This document shows positions 16,897 to 24,428 of a stretch of DNA of 35,028 nucleotides, piece after piece. The position numbers and the translations under genes are program-made. Under the pieces are notes generated by a model, which did no database searches, had not been told where the DNA came from, and saw only the letters and a program-made list of their open reading frames with translations. This DNA comes from Cyclobacteriaceae bacterium (GTDB lineage Bacteria; Bacteroidota; Bacteroidia; Cytophagales; Cyclobacteriaceae), in NCBI GenBank assembly GCA_020832375.1, contig JAFIEW010000033.1:1-35028 (forward strand). Reading direction: 5' to 3'. Position 1 is the first letter of the stretch, and each line of letters opens with the position of its first letter.

Positions 16897-18075
16897 TTAG
16901 ACTTTCTCAATAACGATTGCTGATGCACCACCACCACCATTACAGATGCCAGCTACACCGATCTTACCGCCTTTTTTGTTCAAAACAGTATTTAAGGTAG
17001 CGATGATTCTGGCACCAGAACAGCCCAGCGGATGGCCGAGAGCCACAGCACCACCCAAGACATTCACTTTTTCTACATCCAACTTCAACTCTTTTACATT
17101 GGCTAATGCTACTGCTGAGAATGCCTCATTGATTTCGTAAAAGTCCACTTCATTAGCGGAGACTCCAGCTTGCTTTAGTGCCTTAGGAATCGCCAACGAA
17201 GGAGCTGTAGTAAACCATAAAGGATCTGTCGCTGCGTCGGCAAAGCCTCTTATTTTTGCTATCGGGCTTAAACCAAGCTCTTTTGCCCTATCTGCACTCA
17301 TTAGAATAAGCGCCGAGGCTCCATCATTGATAGTAGAAGCATTGGCGGCAGTTACGGTTCCTTCCTTAGAAAAAACAGGTCGTAAAGAAGGTATTTTCTC
17401 CATTTTCACGTTTCTGAACTCCTCATCTTCCGTCATCAAAATTGGATCGCCTTTTCTCTGAGGGATTTCTACAGGCACAATCTCATCTTTGAAATCGCCC
17501 GCCTCAGTGGCTGCAGCTGACCTTTTATAGCTATTGATAGCATATTCGTCTTGCTCCTCACGAGAAATGCTCATTTCTTTTGCTGTATTATCGGCACAAT
17601 TACCCATTGGAAACTGGTTGTAGCACTCCCATAGGCCATCGTGCATCAGACCATCTACCAACTGACCATGCCCATATTTATATCCGAATCTACCCTTTGG
17701 CACATAGTAGGGTACATTACTCATTGATTCCATACCACCTGCTACAATGACATCAGCATGGCCTAACATGATGGATTGTGCACCCAACATCACTGCTTTC
17801 ATACCGCTTGCACATACTTTATTGATGGTAGTACATGGCACTTCATCTCCAATACCGGCACCTTTTGAAGCTTGACGCGCCGGCGCTTGACCTAAATTAG
17901 AAGAGATTACATTGCCCATGAACACTTCATCTACCTCCTTGACTGCCACACCTGCTTTCTCGAGTGCACCCTTGATGGCAATGGAGCCTAGCTGCGTAGC
18001 TGAAAAACCAGCTAAAGCGCCTCCAAAAGACCCTATTGGGGTACGAACTGCCGATACTATGACTACTTCTTTCAT
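16897..18075 (-). CDS. Acetyl-CoA acetyltransferase (thiolase II)
   Basis: This 392-residue cytosolic thiolase condenses two acetyl-CoA to acetoacetyl-CoA or cleaves the reverse. All catalytic elements are present: the acylated Cys88 (NKVCASGMKAV), His348 (GHPLGCSG) and Cys378 (GICNGGGGAS), plus the NEAFSA motif. Length and motifs match biosynthetic AtoB/PhbA types better than the longer fatty-acid FadA enzymes, though the split between them is not decisive. It begins 97 bp after the stop of batC on the same strand, so it may be read through or have its own promoter. No partner dehydrogenase or hydratase gene is adjacent. Confidence 0.93.
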   Translation of the reverse strand: MKEVVIVSAVRTPIGSFGGALAGFSATQLGSIAIKGALEKAGVAVKEVDEVFMGNVISSNLGQAPARQASKGAGIGDEVPCTTINKVCASGMKAVMLGAQSIMLGHADVIVAGGMESMSNVPYYVPKGRFGYKYGHGQLVDGLMHDGLWECYNQFPMGNCADNTAKEMSISREEQDEYAINSYKRSAAATEAGDFKDEIVPVEIPQRKGDPILMTEDEEFRNVKMEKIPSLRPVFSKEGTVTAANASTINDGASALILMSADRAKELGLSPIAKIRGFADAATDPLWFTTAPSLAIPKALKQAGVSANEVDFYEINEAFSAVALANVKELKLDVEKVNVLGGAVALGHPLGCSGARIIATLNTVLNKKGGKIGVAGICNGGGGASAIVIEKV

Positions 18076-18172
18076 GTTTTTGTGTTTGTTGTTATCAATT
18101 AGTTTAAAATTTCGACTCTATTAATTTCCAGATCATGCAAAATGAAGTGATGCAAGAGGCATAAGACCATGC

Positions 18173-19147
18173 TTACCAATCAGGCTTATCGCCGTAATTA
18201 CGTTGGGTTCGCTTTCGAGGCTTTTGTTGAATGTACTGTGCCTCCTTATTGTTCATGGCCTCAAGGATTTGAAGCGCCTGTTCAAGGCTGATATTCATGT
18301 CTTGCAGCATCTTCTCATCAGGCATTCCTTTAGGATGCTCTTCCTCCTTATCTTGCTCTTCTTCTCCTTGCTGCTCTCTCTCGTCAGCATTTTGTTGATC
18401 TTCCCCTTCCTCACCCTTGTCTTGCTCTTTCTGATCCTGTTCACCATCCTGCTCGTCGGCTTCATTTTGATCATCAGCATTTGACTCATCCTCACCCTCA
18501 GAATCGTCGCCTTCAGACTCGTCTTCACCCTCTGACTCATCCTCACCTTCAGATTCGTCTTCACCCTCTGACTCATCCTCACCTTCAGATTCGTCTTCAC
18601 CCTCAGAATCATCTTCACCTTCGGAATCATCCTCACCCTCAGAATCATCTTGATTGTCGTCTCCATCTCCGTCCTGATCATCGTCTTGCTCATTATCGTT
18701 GTTGAGCATATCGTACACTAGCTCATAATTGTACCTTGCCTTATCATTTTCAGGATCAGCCTTCAGCGACTTTTTATAGTAAGCAAGAGCTTCTTCAAGC
18801 TCATTTTGTCGAAAGTGGATGTTACCCATTTGCAAACGAGCCCTACTTTTGATGGTTGGGTTTTCAGAGTCAATTAAAAAACGATAGCGTACTTTTGCGG
18901 ACTCATACTCTTCAAGCATGTAGTAGCTATTGGCTAGATTGAGCTCTATGTTCTCATCTTGTAAACCCTCTTCATCGAGGAGTACAGCATAGATTTCGGC
19001 GGCTTTAGCATAGTCAGCTGCACGATATGCATCTCTTGCTTCCCGCTTGAGCTGGTTGATTTCAGAGACCGAACGGTTGTTTGCTTCCGCCGACAAAGAA
19101 CCTATGAATACCGATATGAAGACAAACAATAAAAAAAGCTGTCTCAT
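18173..19147 (-). CDS. batC: BatC-like TPR protein with an acidic repeat region
   Basis: This 324-residue exported protein has a signal peptide (1-20), about three TPR units (28-150), a very acidic, glutamine-rich low-complexity segment (150-270) and a conserved basic C-terminus (NKEAQYIQQKPRKRTQRNYGDKPDW), which is typical of BatC. Residues 168-222 are hexapeptide repeats SEGEDD/SEGEDE. The start is set by the signal peptide, and its ATG lies 2 bp after the batB stop, so the pair is translated together. Bat proteins were first linked to aerotolerance in Bacteroides; their periplasmic role is still poorly defined. The acidic segment could bind cations or act as a spacer (inference). Confidence 0.88.
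   Translation of the reverse strand: MRQLFLLFVFISVFIGSLSAEANNRSVSEINQLKREARDAYRAADYAKAAEIYAVLLDEEGLQDENIELNLANSYYMLEEYESAKVRYRFLIDSENPTIKSRARLQMGNIHFRQNELEEALAYYKKSLKADPENDKARYNYELVYDMLNNDNEQDDDQDGDGDDNQDDSEGEDDSEGEDDSEGEDESEGEDESEGEDESEGEDESEGEDESEGDDSEGEDESNADDQNEADEQDGEQDQKEQDKGEEGEDQQNADEREQQGEEEQDKEEEHPKGMPDEKMLQDMNISLEQALQILEAMNNKEAQYIQQKPRKRTQRNYGDKPDW
18482..18646 (-). repeat. 18-bp coding tandem repeats in batC
   Basis: About nine 18-bp units encode SEGED(D/E). Two successive 36-bp units (18513-18548 and 18549-18584) differ by one base, which indicates recent duplication. The period is a multiple of three, so copy-number change keeps the frame. Confidence 0.9.
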
Positions 19148-19149
19148 GG

Positions 19150-20115
19150 CTATACTTTTAATGTGTTTACTTTAAAAAACAAATCAATCAATATCAGAGC
19201 AATGGCGAAGTAAAGAAAGTAAGCGTACTTATTTGCACTCACGTCCATTTCTATGGTTTCTTGGAAGCTTCCCTCTATGCTGTCAATGTAGTTGATCAAT
19301 TTCTGCGTTTCGTTAATTTCTTTGTTGATCTCGAAATATTTACCATCCCCCATTTTAGCGATTTTGCGCAAACCTTCCGAATCTAACTTGGTGATGACCA
19401 AATTACCTTCACGATCTCTTTTAGCTTCACTCCCCCTACCAATCGTTCCGCCTCTCTCGGTTCCCACGCCCAAAGTAACAATACGTATACCCTTTTTGGT
19501 AATATCATTGACCACACTGGCCGTTTCCTCGCTCCAATCTTCCCCGTCGCTGACAAGAAGAATTATTCTACTGTTGGCATCTTGGCTATCTTCCTGTCGA
19601 TCGAGTTTATCTGCAGCTAGCTCTAGTGCTCGAGCGAAATCAGTACCACCACCTGGAACTAAGCCGGTATGTACGTTTTCAAGAAACAAACGCATTGCAC
19701 CCAAGTCATAAGTCAATGGACACTGTAAGTAGGCCTCGTAAGAAAATATTGTTAATCCTAGTTTATCACCTGAAAAGGCATCGACTAGCTTGAGCATTTC
19801 ATTCTTTGTTTTTCCTAGTCGGGATGGGGGCACATCAATGGCATCCATAGATTTCGAAAGGTCGAGTACAATCATGATCTCTTTGCCTACGGTTGCCACT
19901 TCTTGCCTACTTTCACCAAAAGATGGACCTAGAAGAACCAAAAACAACAAAAATAAATAAGCGAACCGGAGCAAAAGCTTTCTCCAAAATGAAGATCGAC
20001 TAAGCACTAGTGTTTTTCTTTTTCTACCTAGCTTGATGATATAGATCAGATAAAAAACTGCAATGCAAGAAAAGATGACATATTCTGCCCAACCAGGACT
20101 ATATTGCCAATTCAT
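19150..20115 (-). CDS. batB: BatB-like von Willebrand factor A protein
   Basis: This 321-residue inner-membrane protein has two N-terminal helices (about 12-28 and 47-65), a vWA domain (about 79-275) and a C-terminal helix (about 297-315). The metal-ion-dependent adhesion site is intact: D85-L-S87-K-S89, a Thr in GGTDFARAL and an Asp in LVSDGEDW. The domain faces the periplasm between the helices. It is followed by batC with a 2-bp gap. In many Bacteroidota the order is moxR, DUF58, (lipoprotein), batA, batB, batC, batD; here nothing of that set lies upstream, where the spacer and divergent tgt begin. Whether it is BatA or BatB by phylogeny cannot be settled by eye, but its neighbour favours BatB. 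Confidence 0.88.
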   Translation of the reverse strand: MNWQYSPGWAEYVIFSCIAVFYLIYIIKLGRKRKTLVLSRSSFWRKLLLRFAYLFLLFLVLLGPSFGESRQEVATVGKEIMIVLDLSKSMDAIDVPPSRLGKTKNEMLKLVDAFSGDKLGLTIFSYEAYLQCPLTYDLGAMRLFLENVHTGLVPGGGTDFARALELAADKLDRQEDSQDANSRIILLVSDGEDWSEETASVVNDITKKGIRIVTLGVGTERGGTIGRGSEAKRDREGNLVITKLDSEGLRKIAKMGDGKYFEINKEINETQKLINYIDSIEGSFQETIEMDVSANKYAYFLYFAIALILIDLFFKVNTLKV

Positions 20116-20532
20116 ATAGTATGTTTAATTCTAAATGTAGTAATTCAATTTTACAAGTCGATAAGCCAAATCCGATTAACCGATTGTCGATTACATCCTC
20201 ATTCCAATTCAGACCTCTTTACAAGAAATCAATAATCAGATCGAAAGGATATTGAACGTCCTCTGGTATTACCAATGATATCAACAGATCAAAACCATTA
20301 TTTTAACCCTTACAAGTGTAAATGATTAAAATAATTTAAATTGATATTAACACCCTAAAAACGAGTGCTTGGTTAAGCTATTATAAAGGACTGCCATTAA
20401 TTAAGCCTATTGACAAAGATAAAATTTAAACTTGGATTGGAAAAATAAAAACGGGGAGCGGGAGAGTGTTCTCATTCCACGCAAAACAAAAAGAGAGCGA
20501 GCAATTCATTCAGTTAATCTAAAAACTTGTGT
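20116..20532. other. Divergent spacer between batB and tgt
   Basis: About 400 bp, AT-rich. It carries the tgt promoter at its right end. The TTG-initiated extension of the tgt frame (from 20432) falls here and is judged non-coding. No hairpin or repeat of note was found, and no clear batB promoter. Confidence 0.5.
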
Positions 20533-20540
20533 TAAATTTG
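20533..20540 (+). promoter_or_regulatory. -7 box of tgt
   Basis: TAAATTTG matches TAnnTTTG, 23 bp before the ATG at 20564. It lies inside the longest possible tgt frame, which supports the later start. The -33 element is weak. Confidence 0.5.
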
Positions 20541-20563
20541 CATCCTCAAGAAAAACATCTAGG

Positions 20564-21700
20564 ATGGCAATTAGCTTTGAATTACAACACGAAGACCCGA
20601 AATCGTCAGCTCGAGCGGGGAAAATCACAACTGCACACGGCACGATAGAAACTCCCATATTCATGCCTGTGGGTACGGCAGGCACGGTAAAAGGTGTTCA
20701 TCAGCGCGAGTTGAAAGAGGATATTGGTGCACAAATCATCCTTGGAAACACCTATCATTTGTATTTGCGTCCAGGTCTTGATATACTAAAAGCGGCAGGA
20801 GGCTTGCATGGATTTAATCATTGGGATGGGCCTATACTAACCGATTCTGGCGGATATCAAGTATATAGCCTTTCTGACAGAAGAAAAATCACTGAGGAAG
20901 GCGTGAAATTCAAGGCTCATACTGATGGTTCATACCATCAATTTACGCCAGAGTATGCCATGGATATACAGCGAGTAATCGGTGCAGATATTATGATGGC
21001 ATTTGATGAGTGCACCCCCTACCCTTGCGACTACGAATATGCTCGCAAAAGCATGGAAATGACGCATAGGTGGTTGAAAAGGTGTTGCGATCATTTTGAC
21101 AATACTCAAGGCCTCTATGGATATGAGCAGAGCCTTTTCCCTATCGTTCAGGGTAGTACTTATACAGACTTAAGAGAAAAAAGTGCAGAAACCATTGCTA
21201 GCTTTGAGCGCGATGGCAATGCGATTGGCGGACTGTCCGTAGGTGAGCCCGCGGAAGAAATGTACGCTATGACAGAAAAAGTATGTGGTATACTTCCGAA
21301 GGACAAACCACGTTATTTGATGGGCGTAGGTACACCAGCCAACATATTGGAAGGGATTGCCTTGGGTGTGGACATGTTTGACTGCGTCATGCCTACTCGC
21401 AATGCAAGAAATGGAATGCTTTTCACTACTGAAGGCATCATCAATATTCGAAATGAAAAGTGGAAGGATGATTTCTCACCTATAGACGCCGCTTTGGGGG
21501 GTTATGTGAGCACCCATTACAGCAAGTCTTATTTGAGACATCTTGTTCGTTGTAATGAAATGTTGGGTGCTCAAATTTCAAGTGTGCATAATTTAAGCTT
21601 CTATTTGAATTTGGTAAAAGAGGCTAGGAAGCACATCATAGCGGGTGATTTTGCTAGCTGGAAAAATACGACCATAAAGCAAGTTATGAGAAGATTATAA
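20564..21700 (+). CDS. tgt: tRNA-guanine transglycosylase (queuine synthesis)
   Basis: This 378-residue enzyme exchanges guanine-34 for preQ1 in tRNAs with GUN anticodons. D94 (LTDSGGYQV) and the nucleophile D273 (VDMFDCVMPTRNARNG) are present, as is the C-terminal His in SVHNLSFYL. The usual zinc ligands CxCxxC are absent; the region reads DAALGGYVST, so three Cys are replaced. I believe loss of these cysteines is shared by other Bacteroidota Tgt proteins. The frame can be opened upstream from a TTG at 20432, but those 44 residues are basic and unlike Tgt, and a -7 box falls within them; the ATG at 20564 gives the standard N-terminus MAISFELQHED. A permease gene follows after 220 bp. Confidence 0.95.
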   Translation: MAISFELQHEDPKSSARAGKITTAHGTIETPIFMPVGTAGTVKGVHQRELKEDIGAQIILGNTYHLYLRPGLDILKAAGGLHGFNHWDGPILTDSGGYQVYSLSDRRKITEEGVKFKAHTDGSYHQFTPEYAMDIQRVIGADIMMAFDECTPYPCDYEYARKSMEMTHRWLKRCCDHFDNTQGLYGYEQSLFPIVQGSTYTDLREKSAETIASFERDGNAIGGLSVGEPAEEMYAMTEKVCGILPKDKPRYLMGVGTPANILEGIALGVDMFDCVMPTRNARNGMLFTTEGIINIRNEKWKDDFSPIDAALGGYVSTHYSKSYLRHLVRCNEMLGAQISSVHNLSFYLNLVKEARKHIIAGDFASWKNTTIKQVMRRL

Positions 21701-21920
21701 TTCTTTTTCGTGGGATGAGGATATGATCCGTCCTAATCGGATAAAACTCAATTGACTTTGCTTCCTCAAAAGTTTATAGGGATGTAGTATTGATTGAAGT
21801 TGGTTCACTTGTTTGAGAATCTTTCAACTCAGCAATTGAATACCGAATAAAAGAAGATTTATTAAAATTTTGGAAGATATAATAGAACTATAAAAGGCAT
21901 AACTATAAGCAGCCAATTCA

Positions 21921-22994
21921 ATGAAATTAATCGATCGATACATATTTTTCAAGATTATCAGCACCTTCGTGTTTGTGGTGGCGATATTGGTATCGATTAT
22001 TGTGGTCATTGATTTCACTGAGAAAAACGACGACTTCATACAACACAACTTGGGTGCCGCAGATATAATATCTTATTATCTTGCATTTATCCCTTTTGTG
22101 GCCAATCTGATCACACCAATTACTACCTTTATAGCTGTAGTTTTTGTTACTGCAAAGCTCGCCGGAAAGGTAGAGATTATTGCTATACTCAGCTCTGGCA
22201 TTAGCTTTACTCGAATGATGTTCCCTTATTTTTTAGCGGCTATCATTATTGCAGTCGCTAGTTTTTACCTTACCGGATATATTATTCCCAATTCGAATAA
22301 ATTTAGAGTAGCCTTTGAAGTAGAGTATTTCAAGAAGCCGTTTTACTTCAATGAAAGGAATGTTCATATCAAGGAAGGGCCTGAAACTTATCTTTATCTA
22401 GAATCTTATAATAACCAATCAGATATTGGCTATAAATTTACTTTAGAAACTATCGCAGAAGGAGAGTTAACTGATAAGTTGATGGCTCGTCGTATAAAGT
22501 GGGACGCAGATAGCTCTCATTGGACGATCTTTGATTGGCAGCTTCGCTCTTTTGATGGTTTTAATGAAAAGGTCACGATGGGTTCTGTTTTAGACACTGT
22601 ACTCAGTATTACACCGAGTGATTTCGCCAATCAATACCGGATGAACGAAGCCTTGACTATCGATGAACTCAATGCCTACATCAGTAAGCTTAAAAATAGA
22701 GGTGCAGACGACATTGCTGAGTATGAGATTGAACTTTACATTCGCTATATGTCACCTTTTGCAGTAATCATTTTGACCTTTATAGGATTGATTGTATCAG
22801 CTAGAAAGGTGAGAGGCGGGTCAGGAGTGCAAATTGCCGCAGGCTTTTTGATTGCCTTTATCTTCTTGATCTTTTTCATTTTAAGTAGAAGTATTGCACA
22901 AGCAGGAACCATCAATCCTATTTTAGCAGTTTGGATCCCAAATATTGTCTTTTCTATTGTTGGCTTTGTGCTTTATAAAACTGTTCCTCGATGA
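21921..22994 (+). CDS. LptF/LptG (YjgP/YjgQ) family permease
   Basis: This 357-residue inner-membrane protein has the LptF/G layout: an N-terminal cytosolic start MKLIDRYIFFKI, helices near 9-30, 60-85 and 98-122, a periplasmic beta-jellyroll domain (about 125-265), and three C-terminal helices (about 273-295, 302-322 and 330-350). With LptB it moves lipopolysaccharide from the inner membrane to the periplasmic bridge. Its place after tgt is, as far as I recall, frequent in Bacteroidota and favours LptG, but F and G are too similar to separate here. The stop codon overlaps the next ATG by 4 bp (ATGA), a sign of coupling. Confidence 0.9.
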   Translation: MKLIDRYIFFKIISTFVFVVAILVSIIVVIDFTEKNDDFIQHNLGAADIISYYLAFIPFVANLITPITTFIAVVFVTAKLAGKVEIIAILSSGISFTRMMFPYFLAAIIIAVASFYLTGYIIPNSNKFRVAFEVEYFKKPFYFNERNVHIKEGPETYLYLESYNNQSDIGYKFTLETIAEGELTDKLMARRIKWDADSSHWTIFDWQLRSFDGFNEKVTMGSVLDTVLSITPSDFANQYRMNEALTIDELNAYISKLKNRGADDIAEYEIELYIRYMSPFAVIILTFIGLIVSARKVRGGSGVQIAAGFLIAFIFLIFFILSRSIAQAGTINPILAVWIPNIVFSIVGFVLYKTVPR

Positions 22995-23926
22995 TACAAG
23001 AAGCAGTGAAAGATCAATTGAAGCTCCACTTCATCGTTTTGCTTTGGGGCTCAACCGCCGTGATTGGTGTTTTGATGACCTTAGACTCAGTAGAGATAAC
23101 ATTCTACCGAACAGCAATAGCCTCAGTATTGCTTGGAGGTCTGTTAGCTATACGAAAACGAAAGTTTAATCTAGGATCTCGTACCATAGCTTTACTTTTA
23201 GCAAATGGCATTATCATTGCGTTTCATTGGATTTTATTTTTTGCAGCCGCTAGACTTAGTACTGTTAGTGTTACTCTAGCAGTTATGGCCACATGTGCCC
23301 TATTCACGAGCTTTCTAGAGCCACTTTTCACAAAGAGCAAAATTAAAAAAGTCGAAGTATTTCTTGGCCTTGTTGTTTTAGTGGGTTTGATCATAATATT
23401 TAAAGTAGAGTTTCAATATGCCTTAGGTATCGGTTTAGCTTTGATCTCGGCTTTTCTTGCGGCATTATTTACAGTCATCAATGGCAAGTTTGCCAAAGTG
23501 CACAACGCCTATATGATTACTTTCTGGGAAATGATTGGAGCCGCAATTACTTGCATACTAATATTTCCTTTGTTCGATACTACCCTTGGTGATGGTGATG
23601 GTTTCCAATGGATTACTAATAATCATGACTGGATCTATATTTTTATATTAGCTGGGGTGTGTACAGTATATGCCTACTCAGTAGCGGTAGAACTTATGCA
23701 ACGACTGTCAGCCTTTAACATCAACCTAACCATTAATCTAGAACCTGTTTATGGGATTATCTTAGCCTTGATTATATTTGGCGAGAAAGAACAAATGAAT
23801 ACTGAATTTTACTTTGGTGCTTTACTGATTATTGGAGCAGTACTTTTTTACCCTATGTGGAATAAATTCAGGCAAAAGAGAATGCGAAAAAAATCCATCA
23901 GCTTCATTAAAAAAGCAAATTCTTAA
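22991..23926 (+). CDS. EamA/DMT-family transporter
   Basis: This 311-residue inner-membrane protein has about ten helices in two EamA repeats of five (first repeat about 15-140, second about 145-285). The pattern LWGSTAVIGVLMT near the start and EPVYGIILALIIFGEKEQMN near the end are family hallmarks. The substrate is unknown; relatives export amino acids or other metabolites. It overlaps the upstream permease gene by 4 bp and precedes gldH by 18 bp, so it lies in a tgt-permease-DMT-gldH run on one strand. The C-terminus is basic (KFRQKRMRKKS), which suits a cytosolic end. Confidence 0.9.
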   Translation: MIQEAVKDQLKLHFIVLLWGSTAVIGVLMTLDSVEITFYRTAIASVLLGGLLAIRKRKFNLGSRTIALLLANGIIIAFHWILFFAAARLSTVSVTLAVMATCALFTSFLEPLFTKSKIKKVEVFLGLVVLVGLIIIFKVEFQYALGIGLALISAFLAALFTVINGKFAKVHNAYMITFWEMIGAAITCILIFPLFDTTLGDGDGFQWITNNHDWIYIFILAGVCTVYAYSVAVELMQRLSAFNINLTINLEPVYGIILALIIFGEKEQMNTEFYFGALLIIGAVLFYPMWNKFRQKRMRKKSISFIKKANS

Positions 23927-23944
23927 ATATAAACCAATTTAGAA

Positions 23945-24427
23945 ATGAAAGACCGTCTAAAAATGCTGTGTATACTGATTTTCAGCTTCTTGCTTGTGTC
24001 CTGCGAGCAAGGCAAAATATTCGATAGCATCAATGACTTTAACGACTCACGATGGGACGAGGACAACACCCTGAGCTTTTCGTTTGAAATTGAAGATACT
24101 AATATCACCTATGATATTTTCTATACACTCCGCAACAAATCCGACTATCGTTATCAAAATCTATATGTTAAATACCAATTACTCGATCCAGACGGAGAGA
24201 TAGTATCCTATGATCTGCATGAGATGGACTTATTTCAACCCAAAACGGGTAAGCCAAAAGGAAAAAGTGGGTTTGGCAGTATATATTCTCATGAGTTCTT
24301 GGCATTGAAAGATAAAAATTTTGATAAAACTGGTGAGTATACTATGAACATTAATCAATATATGCGTACTTCCTCTCTTACTGAAATGGTATCATTTGGC
24401 TTAAAGATAAAAAAATCTAACCCTTAG
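23945..24427 (+). CDS. gldH: Gliding motility lipoprotein GldH
   Basis: This 160-residue lipoprotein has a signal peptide ending LLVSC, with C20 as the lipidated residue. The remainder is beta-rich (SFSFEIEDTNITYDIFYTLRN, YQNLYVKYQLLDPDGE, GKSGFGSIYSHEFLALKD), the known shape of GldH. GldH is needed for gliding in Flavobacterium and is restricted to Bacteroidota, so this is the strongest marker of the phylum in the window. Its exact molecular task is not settled. It ends one base before the stop codon of the convergent gene at 24429. Confidence 0.9.
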   Translation: MKDRLKMLCILIFSFLLVSCEQGKIFDSINDFNDSRWDEDNTLSFSFEIEDTNITYDIFYTLRNKSDYRYQNLYVKYQLLDPDGEIVSYDLHEMDLFQPKTGKPKGKSGFGSIYSHEFLALKDKNFDKTGEYTMNINQYMRTSSLTEMVSFGLKIKKSNP

Positions 24428-24428
24428 A

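Noticed and set aside
18482-18646. Tandem repeats as a CRISPR array
   Set aside because: Units are 18 bp and directly adjacent with no spacers, and they are in frame within a gene.
18295-18705. Long overlapping frames on both strands through the batC acidic region
   Set aside because: They arise because the 18-bp repeats lack stops in several frames. Their products are monotonous basic or His/Pro repeats, while the batC frame has a signal peptide, TPRs and a conserved C-terminus.
20432-20563. N-terminal extension of Tgt from a TTG codon
   Set aside because: The 44 residues are basic and unlike any Tgt, and a TAnnTTTG promoter box lies inside them; the ATG at 20564 gives the normal N-terminus.
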